Assembly: GCA_964637165.1 (NCBI GenBank)
Contig: CAZWVI010000008.1
Location: 22,595-86,594 of the forward strand
Source: CAZWVI01 sp964637165
GTDB lineage: Bacteria; Planctomycetota; UBA1135
DNA length: 64,000 nucleotides
Direction of reading: 5' to 3'
Below are positions 1 to 8,245 of this stretch, piece by piece. Within the stretch, counting starts at the first letter, position 1. Each line of letters begins with the position of its first letter. The translations under genes and the position numbers were made by a program. The notes under the pieces are model-generated. The model was not told where the DNA came from and did not search any database. It was given only the letters and a program-made list of their open reading frames with translations.

Positions 1-370
1 CGGCCTCGGCCGAGGCTAGTTCATGGTCGGATTGATAACCAATTTGGGTCGGCAAATCGAAAGCCACCGATAGCCCGGTCTGGCCTTGGTCTAACAAATA
101 GCGGAAACGCTCATTGGTGGCACTAGCTGAAGAAAAGCCCGCATATTGGCGCATGGTCCATAACTTCCCACGGTACATGGTGGGGTGAACACCGCGCGTA
201 AATGGATACTGGCCAGGACCTTCCGTCAATTCGCCACAATCTGAAGCGAAACTACACGGCGGAATTTCCAGACCTGAAGCAGTCAAAAACTGCTCCTTAC
301 GTTCGCCGCGCTTGGCTTTAAATGGGGCGTAATGCTGCTCGCGCCAGCTATCGGAGGTTAAATCGCTCAT
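1..370 (-). CDS. Methylmalonyl-CoA mutase family, large subunit (N-terminal part)
   Basis: The first 123 codons of a minus-strand gene that runs off the left edge. Reading from the ATG at 370 gives an N-terminus with the segments YPFTRGVHPTMYRGKLWTMR, QYAGFSSASATNERFRYLL and GQTGLSVAFDLPTQIGYQSD. These are characteristic of the substrate-binding TIM barrel of adenosylcobalamin-dependent acyl-CoA mutases, which interconvert methylmalonyl-CoA and succinyl-CoA in propionate metabolism. The RGVHPTMYRG form is typical of the stand-alone large subunit seen in methylmalonyl-CoA and isobutyryl-CoA mutases, so the exact substrate (methylmalonyl, ethylmalonyl or isobutyryl) cannot be fixed from this fragment. 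The B12 domain, in the same chain or a separate subunit, lies outside. A TAAAAT hexamer lies 9 nt before the ATG and could be its -10 box. The gene is divergent from the kelch gene at 480. Confidence 0.93.
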   Translation of the reverse strand, partial: MSDLTSDSWREQHYAPFKAKRGERKEQFLTASGLEIPPCSFASDCGELTEGPGQYPFTRGVHPTMYRGKLWTMRQYAGFSSASATNERFRYLLDQGQTGLSVAFDLPTQIGYQSDHELASAEA

Positions 371-479
371 GGCACCTGCATTTTATGGTTTTCGCAAATA
401 ACTTTTAGACGTTAAAGTGGTAATCCCCCCCTGGACTCCTCTAGTCCACCCTGAGGCTACATAAACCACATCGTTCTTC

Positions 480-2105
480 ATGAAAACCCTCCCCAAATAC
501 CTTGCCGTAGTTTCATTTGCGGCCATCTCAATCCCCTCAATCGCCGCGGCCCAAGCCAACGCAACCGCCGACTTAATGACTTACGGCGAAGTTCTTGGCG
601 GTCCTTGTGCCGCAGAAATGACTGGAATGTCACCCGGCGCATTGTGCTTTCTGCTGCCGTCCTTTAGTAACGCTGGCAGCAACTACCTAGTTGGCCAAAC
701 TGGCGACGCTAACGACATGTTAGCGGTTGGCATCGATCTGGCCGTTCAAGGTCACTACTTCACTGGCGTCGCCAATGGCACAGGTGATTTAACTATCAAC
801 TTTCAAGTACCGGCCATTCCAACTTTCCTCGACCGCGACATTTGGTTTCAAGGTGTGTCAAAGCCGAGCGGCGGCGGCGTTAATGAATATGACAACTTCA
901 CCAACATTCGTTGGTTCAACTTGAACAACGCCAATCGTTGGCAAGGGGCTGGCAGTAACTTGCCAGTTGCAAGTGCCAACCTTTCTTGGACGACAACTGA
1001 AGCTGGCCTCAATGGTAATGCAATTCGTTTGTTTGCCTGTGGTGGTGGTCCAGCATTGCTAACTGACATTGGCACTCCTTACCCTTGCAGTGATCTTGCT
1101 TGGGAATATGATTTGCGCACTGGAGCAACTACCCAGATTGCTGCACCGATGGCGATTGGCCGCGCTTTCCATACGACTACCGCCTTAAACGATGGCCGTG
1201 TTTTGGTAACTGGTGGTGTCACCTATGGTGGGCAAAAACCAAGCGGTGATTACTTCACTAAGATTTTAGATTCGGCTGAAGTTTACGATCCAGCAACTGG
1301 TGCTTGGACAACACTTCCGACCATGTCTAATTTCCGCGCTGCGCACAGTGCCAACTTATTGCCTGATGGTCGCGTTTTAATAACTGGTGGAACCAAAGGT
1401 AATAGTGCTCACGAATTAACTAACGTACTTGACCTACTTGGCACCTCGCTTAAAGATTCTCAAATCTTTGACCCGGCTACCAACAGCTGGAGCAGTGGCC
1501 CAAATCTTCCGGAACCCAAAGCTGGGCATGGTGCCATCACTCTGGCCGATGACCGTATCCTGATTTCAGGAGGCATCACTCACGTAACTATTTTTGGAAT
1601 TCCAATTCCGGACTTCTCAAGCCAAGCATCCATTTACGACCCAGCCACCAATAGCTTTAGTAGCGCCGGTGGCATTGGAACTAAACGCGCATTGTTCGCC
1701 GAGACTTTGCTCCCAGATGGGCGCGTTGCAATTCTCGCCGGCGCAGGTGGTGACATCTTTAACGTTGGCCCAATTAGGCAGTGCAATGTTTACGACCCAA
1801 CAACTAATTCTGCAAGTGGCTTGAGCAACCTACCTGGCGGCCGCGCCTTTGGACACTCCGTTTCACTTGGAAATGGCATGGTGATGTTTATGGGCGGTGC
1901 CAGCGGTGACCTGATTGACCCAATCCCGGAATCAGATGTTTACATGATTGATGCTTACGCTAACAACCTAGTTACGGGGCCATCAATGTCGGCAGCACGT
2001 GGCGGCAACATCTGCGAACTAATGGAAGATGGAACAGTTTATGTTGGTGGCGGTGAATCAAACACCGGCATCTCAACCGACACTACTGAGTCCTACACTC
2101 CTTAA
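480..2105 (+). CDS. Secreted kelch-repeat beta-propeller protein
   Basis: A 541-residue protein that starts with a Sec signal peptide (basic MKTLPK, hydrophobic stretch, SIAAA just before residue 25). After about 190 residues of unrecognised N-terminal domain come six kelch-type blades marked by GRVLVTGG (near residue 238), GRVLITGG (296), DRILISGG (358), GRVAILAG (414), GMVMFMGG (466) and GTVYVGGG (518). Each is followed by a [VI]YDPAT-type strand, as in galactose-oxidase-like propellers. Six repeats 50-60 residues apart imply one closed propeller. Such exported proteins usually bind carbohydrate or other proteins; no catalytic residues are evident, so the function is unknown. It is convergent with the FadL-type gene, whose stop codon begins on the next base. 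No Shine-Dalgarno sequence is visible before the ATG. Confidence 0.85.
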   Translation: MKTLPKYLAVVSFAAISIPSIAAAQANATADLMTYGEVLGGPCAAEMTGMSPGALCFLLPSFSNAGSNYLVGQTGDANDMLAVGIDLAVQGHYFTGVANGTGDLTINFQVPAIPTFLDRDIWFQGVSKPSGGGVNEYDNFTNIRWFNLNNANRWQGAGSNLPVASANLSWTTTEAGLNGNAIRLFACGGGPALLTDIGTPYPCSDLAWEYDLRTGATTQIAAPMAIGRAFHTTTALNDGRVLVTGGVTYGGQKPSGDYFTKILDSAEVYDPATGAWTTLPTMSNFRAAHSANLLPDGRVLITGGTKGNSAHELTNVLDLLGTSLKDSQIFDPATNSWSSGPNLPEPKAGHGAITLADDRILISGGITHVTIFGIPIPDFSSQASIYDPATNSFSSAGGIGTKRALFAETLLPDGRVAILAGAGGDIFNVGPIRQCNVYDPTTNSASGLSNLPGGRAFGHSVSLGNGMVMFMGGASGDLIDPIPESDVYMIDAYANNLVTGPSMSAARGGNICELMEDGTVYVGGGESNTGISTDTTESYTP

Positions 2106-3599
2106 TTAGAAGTTCGCACTCCACCCAACGGCGACCGCTAAGTTCATTTGATCGAAGCGGTCGCCACTTGCGTCTGAGAGCATGGCATTGGGACCACTTG
2201 TCCATTGCTGTGGAATCGCCGCAACAATTCCAAGGTGCCAGTCGCCGCCAGTACGACCACCCCACCAGGTGCAACCGCCAGCTAAGTGGACGGTGTTGAA
2301 TGGAGTGAGGCCCGCAGTAGCAGCACCGGCTAGCGGATTATTGCTGTGACCGAGTCCGGCACGAATCGTCATTGGTGAACCAGAGGCGAGGATTCGAGTG
2401 CGACCGAATTCATCTAAGATTGAAGATGAAGAAAATAGATCATGCTCAAAGCCTACTGAAAAACGCAAAGTGTCTTCCCAGCGCATGTCCATATTCACGG
2501 CGATTCCTTCGTCGGAAGTCATTGAGCCTAAATCGCCCTGGCCATCGCTAACAACCGCGGTCCAACCATCAAAACTATTTGACCAATCAGTCCAAGCAGC
2601 ATCGACAAACATTCTTGATTGATTGCTTAGTTGATGCATAAAACCTAAACCCAATTGCTGTGGGAAGGCCACTGAAGGGATTAGAATATTAAAAGTATCG
2701 ACTGAGTCAAGCCCGCCGATTACATCTAGGATTTCGCCGACGTCGGCGCTTAAATCGACAATCACGTCACCTTCTAAATCATTCGTTGTTGACGGCGAAC
2801 GATACCAAAGTGACACGCGGGTGCCGTCGCTTGGTTGCCACATTGTTCCAAGTTGCAAGAATGCATGTAAGGGAGCACCAATACTGGCATCGATATCGGC
2901 CTGCAGGGAATCGACTTCGGGACGACCTCCCATCGCAAGAATTGAATTAAACAAGTCGGACCAAGTAGTGCCGCCCATGTTGGGAACTTCGCCGTTCAAA
3001 CTAGAAATCGCCACGTCGGCGGCAGATTGCAAATCAATTTGGGTGTAGCGCAGGGAGGCACCGGCTCCAAATGACAATTCCTTACTTACCTTCCATGACA
3101 TTGATGGAGCAATACTAACTTGCATCATTAGCGATGACATATCAACTTCATGTTCACGTGGGATTAAGTTTCCGAATCCATCGTCATCGGCGGCAAGATT
3201 CAAGGTAGTGTTGCGCGTGTAATCAGCCTGACCGCCACCAGTTGGCAAAAACGAAATTGCATAACTAAATTCATCATTCCAGGTGTCGGCCCAGCCGACC
3301 CATGGACCACCGCCCAGAGTATTGGTTGTTTCATAGTTGCTGCCATCGGATGTTTCGATGCTAACTGGACCATAAACCAAGCGGCCAACACTTTCAAAAC
3401 CGAAGGTGCGCTCACTCATAAACGACAATGCGGCCGGATTCATTGCGGCATCAAACACACTGTTTGCGCCGGCCATTCCAGCACCTGCCATGCCGGCACG
3501 TTGGGCTGAATCTCCAGTTATTTCGCCGCCCAGTTGAGCGAAGCTAACTGGCGTAAAGACTACCAACGAGGCTATTGATGCAATTAAAAGTTTGTTCAT
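2106..3599 (-). CDS. FadL/OmpP1-family outer-membrane channel
   Basis: A 497-residue precursor with a signal peptide (residues 1-21, ending PVSFA). The mature N-terminus has the FadL hallmarks: the QRAGMAGAGMAGA repeat and the MNPAAL hatch motif, then alternating amphipathic strands and a C-terminal SANF ending in an aromatic residue, as expected for recognition by the BAM complex. FadL/TodX proteins let hydrophobic compounds such as long-chain fatty acids or hydrocarbons diffuse across the outer membrane. The gene is coupled to the upstream pseudouridine synthase by a 4-bp ATGA overlap (3596-3599). It meets the kelch gene tail to tail with no spacer. Confidence 0.87.
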   Translation of the reverse strand: MNKLLIASIASLVVFTPVSFAQLGGEITGDSAQRAGMAGAGMAGANSVFDAAMNPAALSFMSERTFGFESVGRLVYGPVSIETSDGSNYETTNTLGGGPWVGWADTWNDEFSYAISFLPTGGGQADYTRNTTLNLAADDDGFGNLIPREHEVDMSSLMMQVSIAPSMSWKVSKELSFGAGASLRYTQIDLQSAADVAISSLNGEVPNMGGTTWSDLFNSILAMGGRPEVDSLQADIDASIGAPLHAFLQLGTMWQPSDGTRVSLWYRSPSTTNDLEGDVIVDLSADVGEILDVIGGLDSVDTFNILIPSVAFPQQLGLGFMHQLSNQSRMFVDAAWTDWSNSFDGWTAVVSDGQGDLGSMTSDEGIAVNMDMRWEDTLRFSVGFEHDLFSSSSILDEFGRTRILASGSPMTIRAGLGHSNNPLAGAATAGLTPFNTVHLAGGCTWWGGRTGGDWHLGIVAAIPQQWTSGPNAMLSDASGDRFDQMNLAVAVGWSANF

Positions 3600-4585
3600 T
3601 CGGTTGTGCCCTCAAGCGCTTTGTTGGCGCGCAAGCTGGCGAGAAATTGCTTCATAACTTCAGGGAGTTCTGAGTCAAAGCGCATAATTTCGCCGGTCTT
3701 AGGATGTTCAAAGCAAAGAGTTGTAGCGTGAAGTAAAGGTCGTTTGGGACGTGGCGCGCCCTCCGGATGCATGCCCACGCCATAATTCTTGGCGCTATAA
3801 AGTGGGTCACCAACAAGTGGCAATTTCACCGAAGCAAGATGAATTCGAATTTGATGCATGCGCCCTGTGCGCGGCTTTGTATTCAACAAACAAAACTCAT
3901 CGAACTTTTCAACCGCTTCCCAATAGGTCGCCGCGTCACGAGTGTCTGGCCCTGTTGAATTAGTAGTGCGCATTTTTTCAGGACGCTTCTGATCGCGCAT
4001 CAAACGCGATTCAATCCATTCTGACTGAAAGCGTGGGGTTCCATAACAGATTGCGGTATAGGTTTTCTCGACACTGCGATCGGCGAACTGTTGCTGCAAA
4101 TCTAAAAAACATTTTTGTTCAAAAGCCACCACACATACGCCGCTGGTTCCGCGGTCCAAACGATGAACAATTCCTGGGCGTTCAGCACCTTGATTGGTTG
4201 GCAAGGCATCGCCCCACTTTTTGGCACAAAAACTGGCCACACTTTGGCGTGGATCGGCAACATAATTGCCATGCATGCGCAATCCGGCCGGCTTATCTAA
4301 AACTGCCAAAAATTCATCTTGGTAAATAATTAGCGGGTCGGCGGCGTGTTCGGTATCTGGTAGGACCAATGGTGCCAATTCCAAACACTGCTCGGCATTG
4401 ACTTTGTGTCCGGTTCGCTTAATAACCGTGCCGTCAACAGTAACCAAGCCTTCGCGAATTCGACGGCCGATTTGCGAGCGTGACAGCCCGTTGGCAAGCA
4501 ATTGAGTGCAAACGCGATCTAAGCGTTCGCCTTGAAGTTCGGCAGGCACGGTGGCGCTGCAATTTGGGGAGGAATTGGGGGACAT
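3596..4585 (-). CDS. rluD: RluA/RluD-family 23S rRNA pseudouridine synthase
   Basis: A two-domain enzyme: an N-terminal S4 RNA-binding domain (about residues 14-70, with LSRSQIGRRIREGLVTVDG) and a catalytic pseudouridine synthase domain. The active-site motif HRLDRGTSG lies near residue 140, and its Asp attacks uridine. GRMHQIRIHLA and GDPLYS are the other conserved RluA-family blocks. RluD modifies helix 69 of 23S rRNA; the assignment among RluA, RluC and RluD paralogues is less certain than the family. I place the start at the ATG at 4585; a GTG at 4603 would add six residues (MPPGFS). The stop overlaps the start of the FadL-type gene by four bases, which is an odd but common kind of coupling. 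Confidence 0.85.
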   Translation of the reverse strand: MSPNSSPNCSATVPAELQGERLDRVCTQLLANGLSRSQIGRRIREGLVTVDGTVIKRTGHKVNAEQCLELAPLVLPDTEHAADPLIIYQDEFLAVLDKPAGLRMHGNYVADPRQSVASFCAKKWGDALPTNQGAERPGIVHRLDRGTSGVCVVAFEQKCFLDLQQQFADRSVEKTYTAICYGTPRFQSEWIESRLMRDQKRPEKMRTTNSTGPDTRDAATYWEAVEKFDEFCLLNTKPRTGRMHQIRIHLASVKLPLVGDPLYSAKNYGVGMHPEGAPRPKRPLLHATTLCFEHPKTGEIMRFDSELPEVMKQFLASLRANKALEGTTE

Positions 4586-4643
4586 CGAGAAACCAGGGGG
4601 CACGCACAGTCTAAACTGTTTGGCCTCGCTTTGCTCAGTTGGC

Positions 4644-4672
4644 TTGTTCCAATCGCAAGGTTAGGCTATTTC
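4644..4672 (+). promoter_or_regulatory. Sigma-70-type promoter of the SUMF1-domain gene
   Basis: TTGTTC (4644-4649) and TATTTC (4667-4672) are separated by 17 bases. Transcription would begin near 4679, downstream of an in-frame ATG at 4639. This supports the ATG at 4702 as the real start. Confidence 0.5.
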
Positions 4673-4701
4673 TTCCCCGCGGCTACTACCCGCCCCCAAA
4701 A

Positions 4702-6405
4702 ATGCTCACGACCATACTCCTACTCTGCGCCCTCCCCCAACAAGGTTTGGTGGAAGTTCCGGCTGGCTCAACTCTTGTTGGTGCCGACTTAGCAACCCAG
4801 AAAAAACTAATCGCGACTAAGCCCGCTTTAGCTAATTACTTAGGCGCAGATATTCCGCGAACAAAAGTTGAAATCGCCACATTTATGATGGGCGCAACTG
4901 AAGTTACCAATGAAATGTATCACCAGTTCGTCAAGAGCACAGGCTTTCAACCACCAGTTTCATGGTTGGTGATGAGCAAAGACGAACGCAATGCTTTGAT
5001 TGCTGAAAAACAAAAAGAAGATCCGGGTTGGATTTTTGAAGGATTGAACAAGTCGAAATGGTGGGATGAGAATTGGAACATCGAAGGCACAAAATGGGAC
5101 ATGCCGCCAGAGTTGGCCCTGTTTCCAGTAACTGGCGTAAGTTGGAAAGACGCGCATGAATACTGCAAATGGGCCGGTTTGCGTTTACCGACCGAGCAAG
5201 AGTGGGTGCGCGCGGCGCGCGGCAACGATACGCGCCACTGGCCATTCGGAGATGATTTCGACCGCAAGGCAGTCGCATGCTCAACAACCTTGCCTAAAAA
5301 TTTGGCATACAAATTGCTGCCGGTTAATAGCCTGCCAAGCAATGCTTCGCCTTACGGTTTAGTCGACATGTGTGGGAATGTTTGGGAATGGACCGATTCA
5401 ATGTTCAACGCCCTTCCTGGCTTTAAGTCGTTCTCTGTAAAGGGCGATGACCGCAAAAAAGTTGACGTGTTGCCACCGTTTGATGGAAGTTCGCCAGTCA
5501 TTAAAGGTGGGGCTTTTAATATTCCGGACTACGGGACTGCAATCGATCGTCGCCATGGAGTATTCGATATTGCACGAGTTGACTTCATTGGCTTCAGAGT
5601 CGCTTCAAGTCCTGGGACTTGCCTAAACTCTGCCCTGTATGAAACTCAAGGCTTGGACCCGCGAATCCTTGGTGCTAGCCCAACTGATGGCCTAGATTTT
5701 CTAGGGACGCTGGGTCTTGAAAAACGACGCTATGCCGATCTTGATGCCGCCGTTGCCAACCGCAAAATACCCGGCAACGGAATTCCTGCCTCAAACACTC
5801 CCGCGGAATACACAATTTTCGATCGTTACGATTCAATTTTCATCACCCCAATTGGCAAGATAGATGAAAACAGCATCAAAAAACTCCAGCGCCGAACCGT
5901 TGAAGAAGGGCCGGTGGCGATTGGAGTCTTGCACTCTTCGGTTCCACTAAGCACACCGAACTTGCTGGCGGGAAATTATATTTTGGCTTACCAAGGACCG
6001 ATGAAGGATACAGAGATTCTCGCTAAAGGTGCAACAATCGCCACTACCGGAGAAGCTCCTGCAGAAGATGCAGAAGGCCCAGCCGAGGGACACGCTGACT
6101 ACACCGGCTTGCAGTTAACTGAAAAAACCGAGTACATAATGGTTCTCGATGCAAACAATGTCGCCCTCACTGCCATGCCGCTTCTTGGTTCAGCTGGCAT
6201 GGGTTCCACCAAAAAGGCCAAACACGAAATCGTGCTCAATCTAGACAAGAGTCGCCTAGATTTCAAATTCCGCGCCCTAGACGCCCGCGGGCGCAAAGCC
6301 TTCACATTCAGCTTAGCAATTGTCCCAATATCCAAAGACGACGACCTGTTAGGAAGAGAATTCTGGAGCGGTGAATACACGATTAAGGAGCCAGTGGAAG
6401 AATAG
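4702..6405 (+). CDS. Secreted SUMF1/FGE-domain protein, non-catalytic type
   Basis: A 567-residue protein whose first residues (MLTTILLLCALPQQG) look like a short signal peptide. A formylglycine-generating-enzyme-type (SUMF1) domain spans about residues 15-300: VPAGSTLVGAD, ATEVTNEMYHQF, VTGVSWKDAHEYCKWAGLRL, PTEQEWVRAARG, YGLVDMCGNVWEW and FIGFRVASS. True FGEs carry a Cys pair, with GFRCA near the end of the domain; here it reads GFRVA, so oxidase activity on sulfatases is unlikely and a structural or ligand-binding role is more probable. The C-terminal 260 residues are unrecognised and end in a beta-rich, immunoglobulin-like stretch. The gene has its own promoter (4644-4672) and a hairpin terminator (6442-6487), so it is probably monocistronic. 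Confidence 0.78.
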   Translation: MLTTILLLCALPQQGLVEVPAGSTLVGADLATQKKLIATKPALANYLGADIPRTKVEIATFMMGATEVTNEMYHQFVKSTGFQPPVSWLVMSKDERNALIAEKQKEDPGWIFEGLNKSKWWDENWNIEGTKWDMPPELALFPVTGVSWKDAHEYCKWAGLRLPTEQEWVRAARGNDTRHWPFGDDFDRKAVACSTTLPKNLAYKLLPVNSLPSNASPYGLVDMCGNVWEWTDSMFNALPGFKSFSVKGDDRKKVDVLPPFDGSSPVIKGGAFNIPDYGTAIDRRHGVFDIARVDFIGFRVASSPGTCLNSALYETQGLDPRILGASPTDGLDFLGTLGLEKRRYADLDAAVANRKIPGNGIPASNTPAEYTIFDRYDSIFITPIGKIDENSIKKLQRRTVEEGPVAIGVLHSSVPLSTPNLLAGNYILAYQGPMKDTEILAKGATIATTGEAPAEDAEGPAEGHADYTGLQLTEKTEYIMVLDANNVALTAMPLLGSAGMGSTKKAKHEIVLNLDKSRLDFKFRALDARGRKAFTFSLAIVPISKDDDLLGREFWSGEYTIKEPVEE

Positions 6406-6412
6406 CCAACTA

Positions 6413-6437
6413 GACTCTGACCCTATCCACTGGGTCA
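6413..6437 (+). repeat. REP-like element copy 1
   Basis: A 25-bp sequence, GACTCTGACCCTA followed by a 5-base variable part and TGGGTCA. Its reverse complement recurs at 6565-6589, with one base different at the loop edge, so the two copies form an inverted pair around a 127-bp core. Related copies lie at 19962-19986 and 56532-56562. Confidence 0.75.
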
Positions 6438-6441
6438 CTTG

Positions 6442-6487
6442 ATGCCCTAAGTGATTTTTCCTTAAATGACTTAGGGCATACTTTTTT
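6442..6487 (+). terminator. Rho-independent terminator after the SUMF1-domain gene
   Basis: Perfect 11-bp arms ATGCCCTAAGT (6442-6452) and ACTTAGGGCAT (6469-6479) around a 16-base A/T-rich loop, followed by ACTTTTTT. Confidence 0.7.
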
Positions 6488-6564
6488 CCTTAGCCTTAGC
6501 AAAGAATTTATTTTACCCTTAACTCTTTTGCTTAAAGTGCTTTACGCACCCTTATCAGTGAAAG

Positions 6565-6589
6565 TGACCCAGCGGGTAGGGTCAGAGTC
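6565..6589 (-). repeat. REP-like element copy 2, overlapping a stop codon
   Basis: Inverted partner of 6413-6437. Its CTCTGACCC core supplies the last codon (CTC) and the TGA stop (6584-6582) of the gene that reads leftward to 6582. Confidence 0.75.
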
Positions 6590-7430
6590 CGGGGGTGTCG
6601 GGCCATGTTTGACATCCAAAATCCCACTCCAACTCATCTCCAATCACATCCTCTAATCCTAATTTCTTCAGTTCAGAGATAGTTCTTTCTGCAAACACCT
6701 TCGCCCCTAGAGGACCTGTGTGCGGCAGCAGAGCGGCAAAGGTGCTTGGCCCTAACTGGGAAACGATGTCAATGTCACGGGTATCGCAAAGAATAACCCC
6801 AACGATCGCCAAAAGGGTGGCATCATCCAATTCACCGTCAGCCGAAAAGTTGACCTCAGAAACCGGGAAACGGAATCGATGGGCGCGCTTTTTTTCTTCA
6901 TCGCGGCGATGGTTGTAATAAGGTGCCGAAAACAAACCATTATCCTGCTGGGTGATATTTTTCACAAATGAGTCTTCAACATCACCACTTAAAATATCCT
7001 CACGATGGTCAATAATGACTTGGTCGTCTGGCGTTGGCGAGGTTGGTCGCAAAGGAGTTGGAGCTCCAAATGGCGAGCTCAGTCGATCGCTCAACTCAGG
7101 TCCATTTATCGGCAGCTGCAGTGCACCTTGAGCACCAACAAAGCGCGCTAAGCCATCTGCGTCAACCATATCTCCACCACTCAATATCCAAACCAAGACT
7201 CGCCGATCACGCACACAACTAGTCACCCACTCGTGCAAGCTCTGCTCGGCAAAAACCCTCGGGTCGAGCAAGACATGGCCTGTCAAGTCGGTGGCATCGA
7301 GTGAGGCAAAATCCGCCACCACAAATACCTCGCCAATGGTTGCGCCAGCATCAACAGCGGCGACCTTGGCAGCAGAAACTAAATCTGGGTCGGCGGAAAC
7401 AATGAAAAGTGATCGTGCTGGTGCAGGCAT
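6582..7430 (-). CDS. Protein with a degenerate GGDEF-like domain
   Basis: A 282-residue cytosolic protein. Residues 5-110 look like a Rossmann or receiver-like fold (SLFIVSADPDLVSAA, HVLLDPRVF, RRVLVWILSGGDM). They lack the usual acidic phosphorylation site. After a Pro-rich linker, residues 165-270 follow the outline of a diguanylate cyclase: NGLFSAPYYNHRRDEEKKRAHR matches the DxLTGLxNRR...RAxR start, and the GGDEF loop is replaced by QLGPSTFAALLP. With no GGDEF signature or metal ligands it cannot be a normal cyclase; it may bind a nucleotide or a partner protein. It is coupled to yebC by a TAATG overlap at 7428-7432. Its stop codon lies inside a REP-like repeat. Confidence 0.6.
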   Translation of the reverse strand: MPAPARSLFIVSADPDLVSAAKVAAVDAGATIGEVFVVADFASLDATDLTGHVLLDPRVFAEQSLHEWVTSCVRDRRVLVWILSGGDMVDADGLARFVGAQGALQLPINGPELSDRLSSPFGAPTPLRPTSPTPDDQVIIDHREDILSGDVEDSFVKNITQQDNGLFSAPYYNHRRDEEKKRAHRFRFPVSEVNFSADGELDDATLLAIVGVILCDTRDIDIVSQLGPSTFAALLPHTGPLGAKVFAERTISELKKLGLEDVIGDELEWDFGCQTWPDTPGL

Positions 7431-8161
7431 TATTTACTAATTAATTCGGCGTTATTGTGCACTTCTTGGACATCATCGTTGTCTTCAAGTGCATCCATTA
7501 GGGCATTTATTTTATCGAAAGCCTCTTGATCTACTTCCACAGAGTTATTCGGAATGTAGCGAATTGCCGAATCGATCAATTCATATTCAGCATCCTCGAG
7601 AACTTTCTTAAGTGGAATGAAATTAGTTGGCTCGGCTGTCACTCCAATAATTTCTTCTTCATCGGTCGTCACATCTTCGGCATCGGCCTCAAGTGCAACC
7701 ATCATCAATTCGTCGGCATCGACCCCCTCGCGCTTTACAGCAAAGGTCGCCTTGCGGTCAAACATCCACATCACCGACCCATTGTTGCCGAGCGAGCCGC
7801 CGCGACGGTCCAACACAAAACGCAAATCAGGTGCGGTGCGATTTCGATTATCAGTCAGAGCTTCGATGATAATCGCAACTCCGCCGGGGCCGTAGGCCTC
7901 ATAAATAACCTCTTCAAGCGCGGCACCACCCAATTCGCCGGTGCCTTTTTTAATCGCTCGCTCAATCGAATCCTTGGGCATGTTGTCTGCGCGCGCACGC
8001 TCAACTGCGTAACGCAACGACAAATTCATGTCCAAATCGCCGCCACCTACTCGTGCGGCGTTAGTTATCAGCTTGGCCCATTTACTGAAAATTTTTCCAC
8101 GCTTAGCATCGACTACCGATTTCTTGCGTTGGATGTTGGCCCAATGTGAATGTCCTGCCAT
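7430..8161 (-). CDS. yebC: YebC/PmpR-family protein
   Basis: A 243-residue YebC/PmpR/TACO1 family member. The start is the ATG at 8161, which gives the invariant N-terminus MAGHSHWANIQRKKSVVDAK. RGKIFSKWAKLITNAAR, DNMPKDSIERAIKKG, YEAYGPGGVAIIIE and TDNRNRTAPDLRF are all family blocks. YebC proteins are cytosolic; some act as transcriptional regulators, and recent work assigns several to the ribosome, relieving stalls at proline-rich or otherwise difficult motifs. TACAAT (8171-8176) 9 nt upstream of the ATG is a good -10 box; it sits just after the terminator of the rplM-rpsI operon. The next gene starts inside the yebC stop codon (TAATG), so the two are co-translated. Confidence 0.93.
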   Translation of the reverse strand: MAGHSHWANIQRKKSVVDAKRGKIFSKWAKLITNAARVGGGDLDMNLSLRYAVERARADNMPKDSIERAIKKGTGELGGAALEEVIYEAYGPGGVAIIIEALTDNRNRTAPDLRFVLDRRGGSLGNNGSVMWMFDRKATFAVKREGVDADELMMVALEADAEDVTTDEEEIIGVTAEPTNFIPLKKVLEDAEYELIDSAIRYIPNNSVEVDQEAFDKINALMDALEDNDDVQEVHNNAELISK

Positions 8162-8185
8162 TTGCCGCCTATTGTAACTGCGAGT

Positions 8186-8219
8186 GCAAAAGAAAACCGC
8201 CACCCAATGGATGGCGGTT
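8186..8219 (-). terminator. Terminator of the rplM-rpsI operon
   Basis: On the minus strand an 11-bp stem (AACCGCCATCC pairing with GGGTGGCGGTT, one G-U pair, loop ATT) is followed by TTCTTTT. It lies between rpsI and the yebC promoter. Confidence 0.75.
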
Positions 8220-8245
8220 CAATGTTTGTGAATTGTCTAAAAAAA

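Noticed and set aside
4639..4701. Upstream start for the SUMF1-domain protein
   Set aside because: ATG 4639 is upstream of the predicted promoter -35/-10 pair and would add 21 residues before an otherwise good signal peptide.
7526..8149. A 207-codon open frame antisense to yebC
   Set aside because: It mirrors a highly conserved gene and has no recognisable domains, signal or start context; an antisense shadow.
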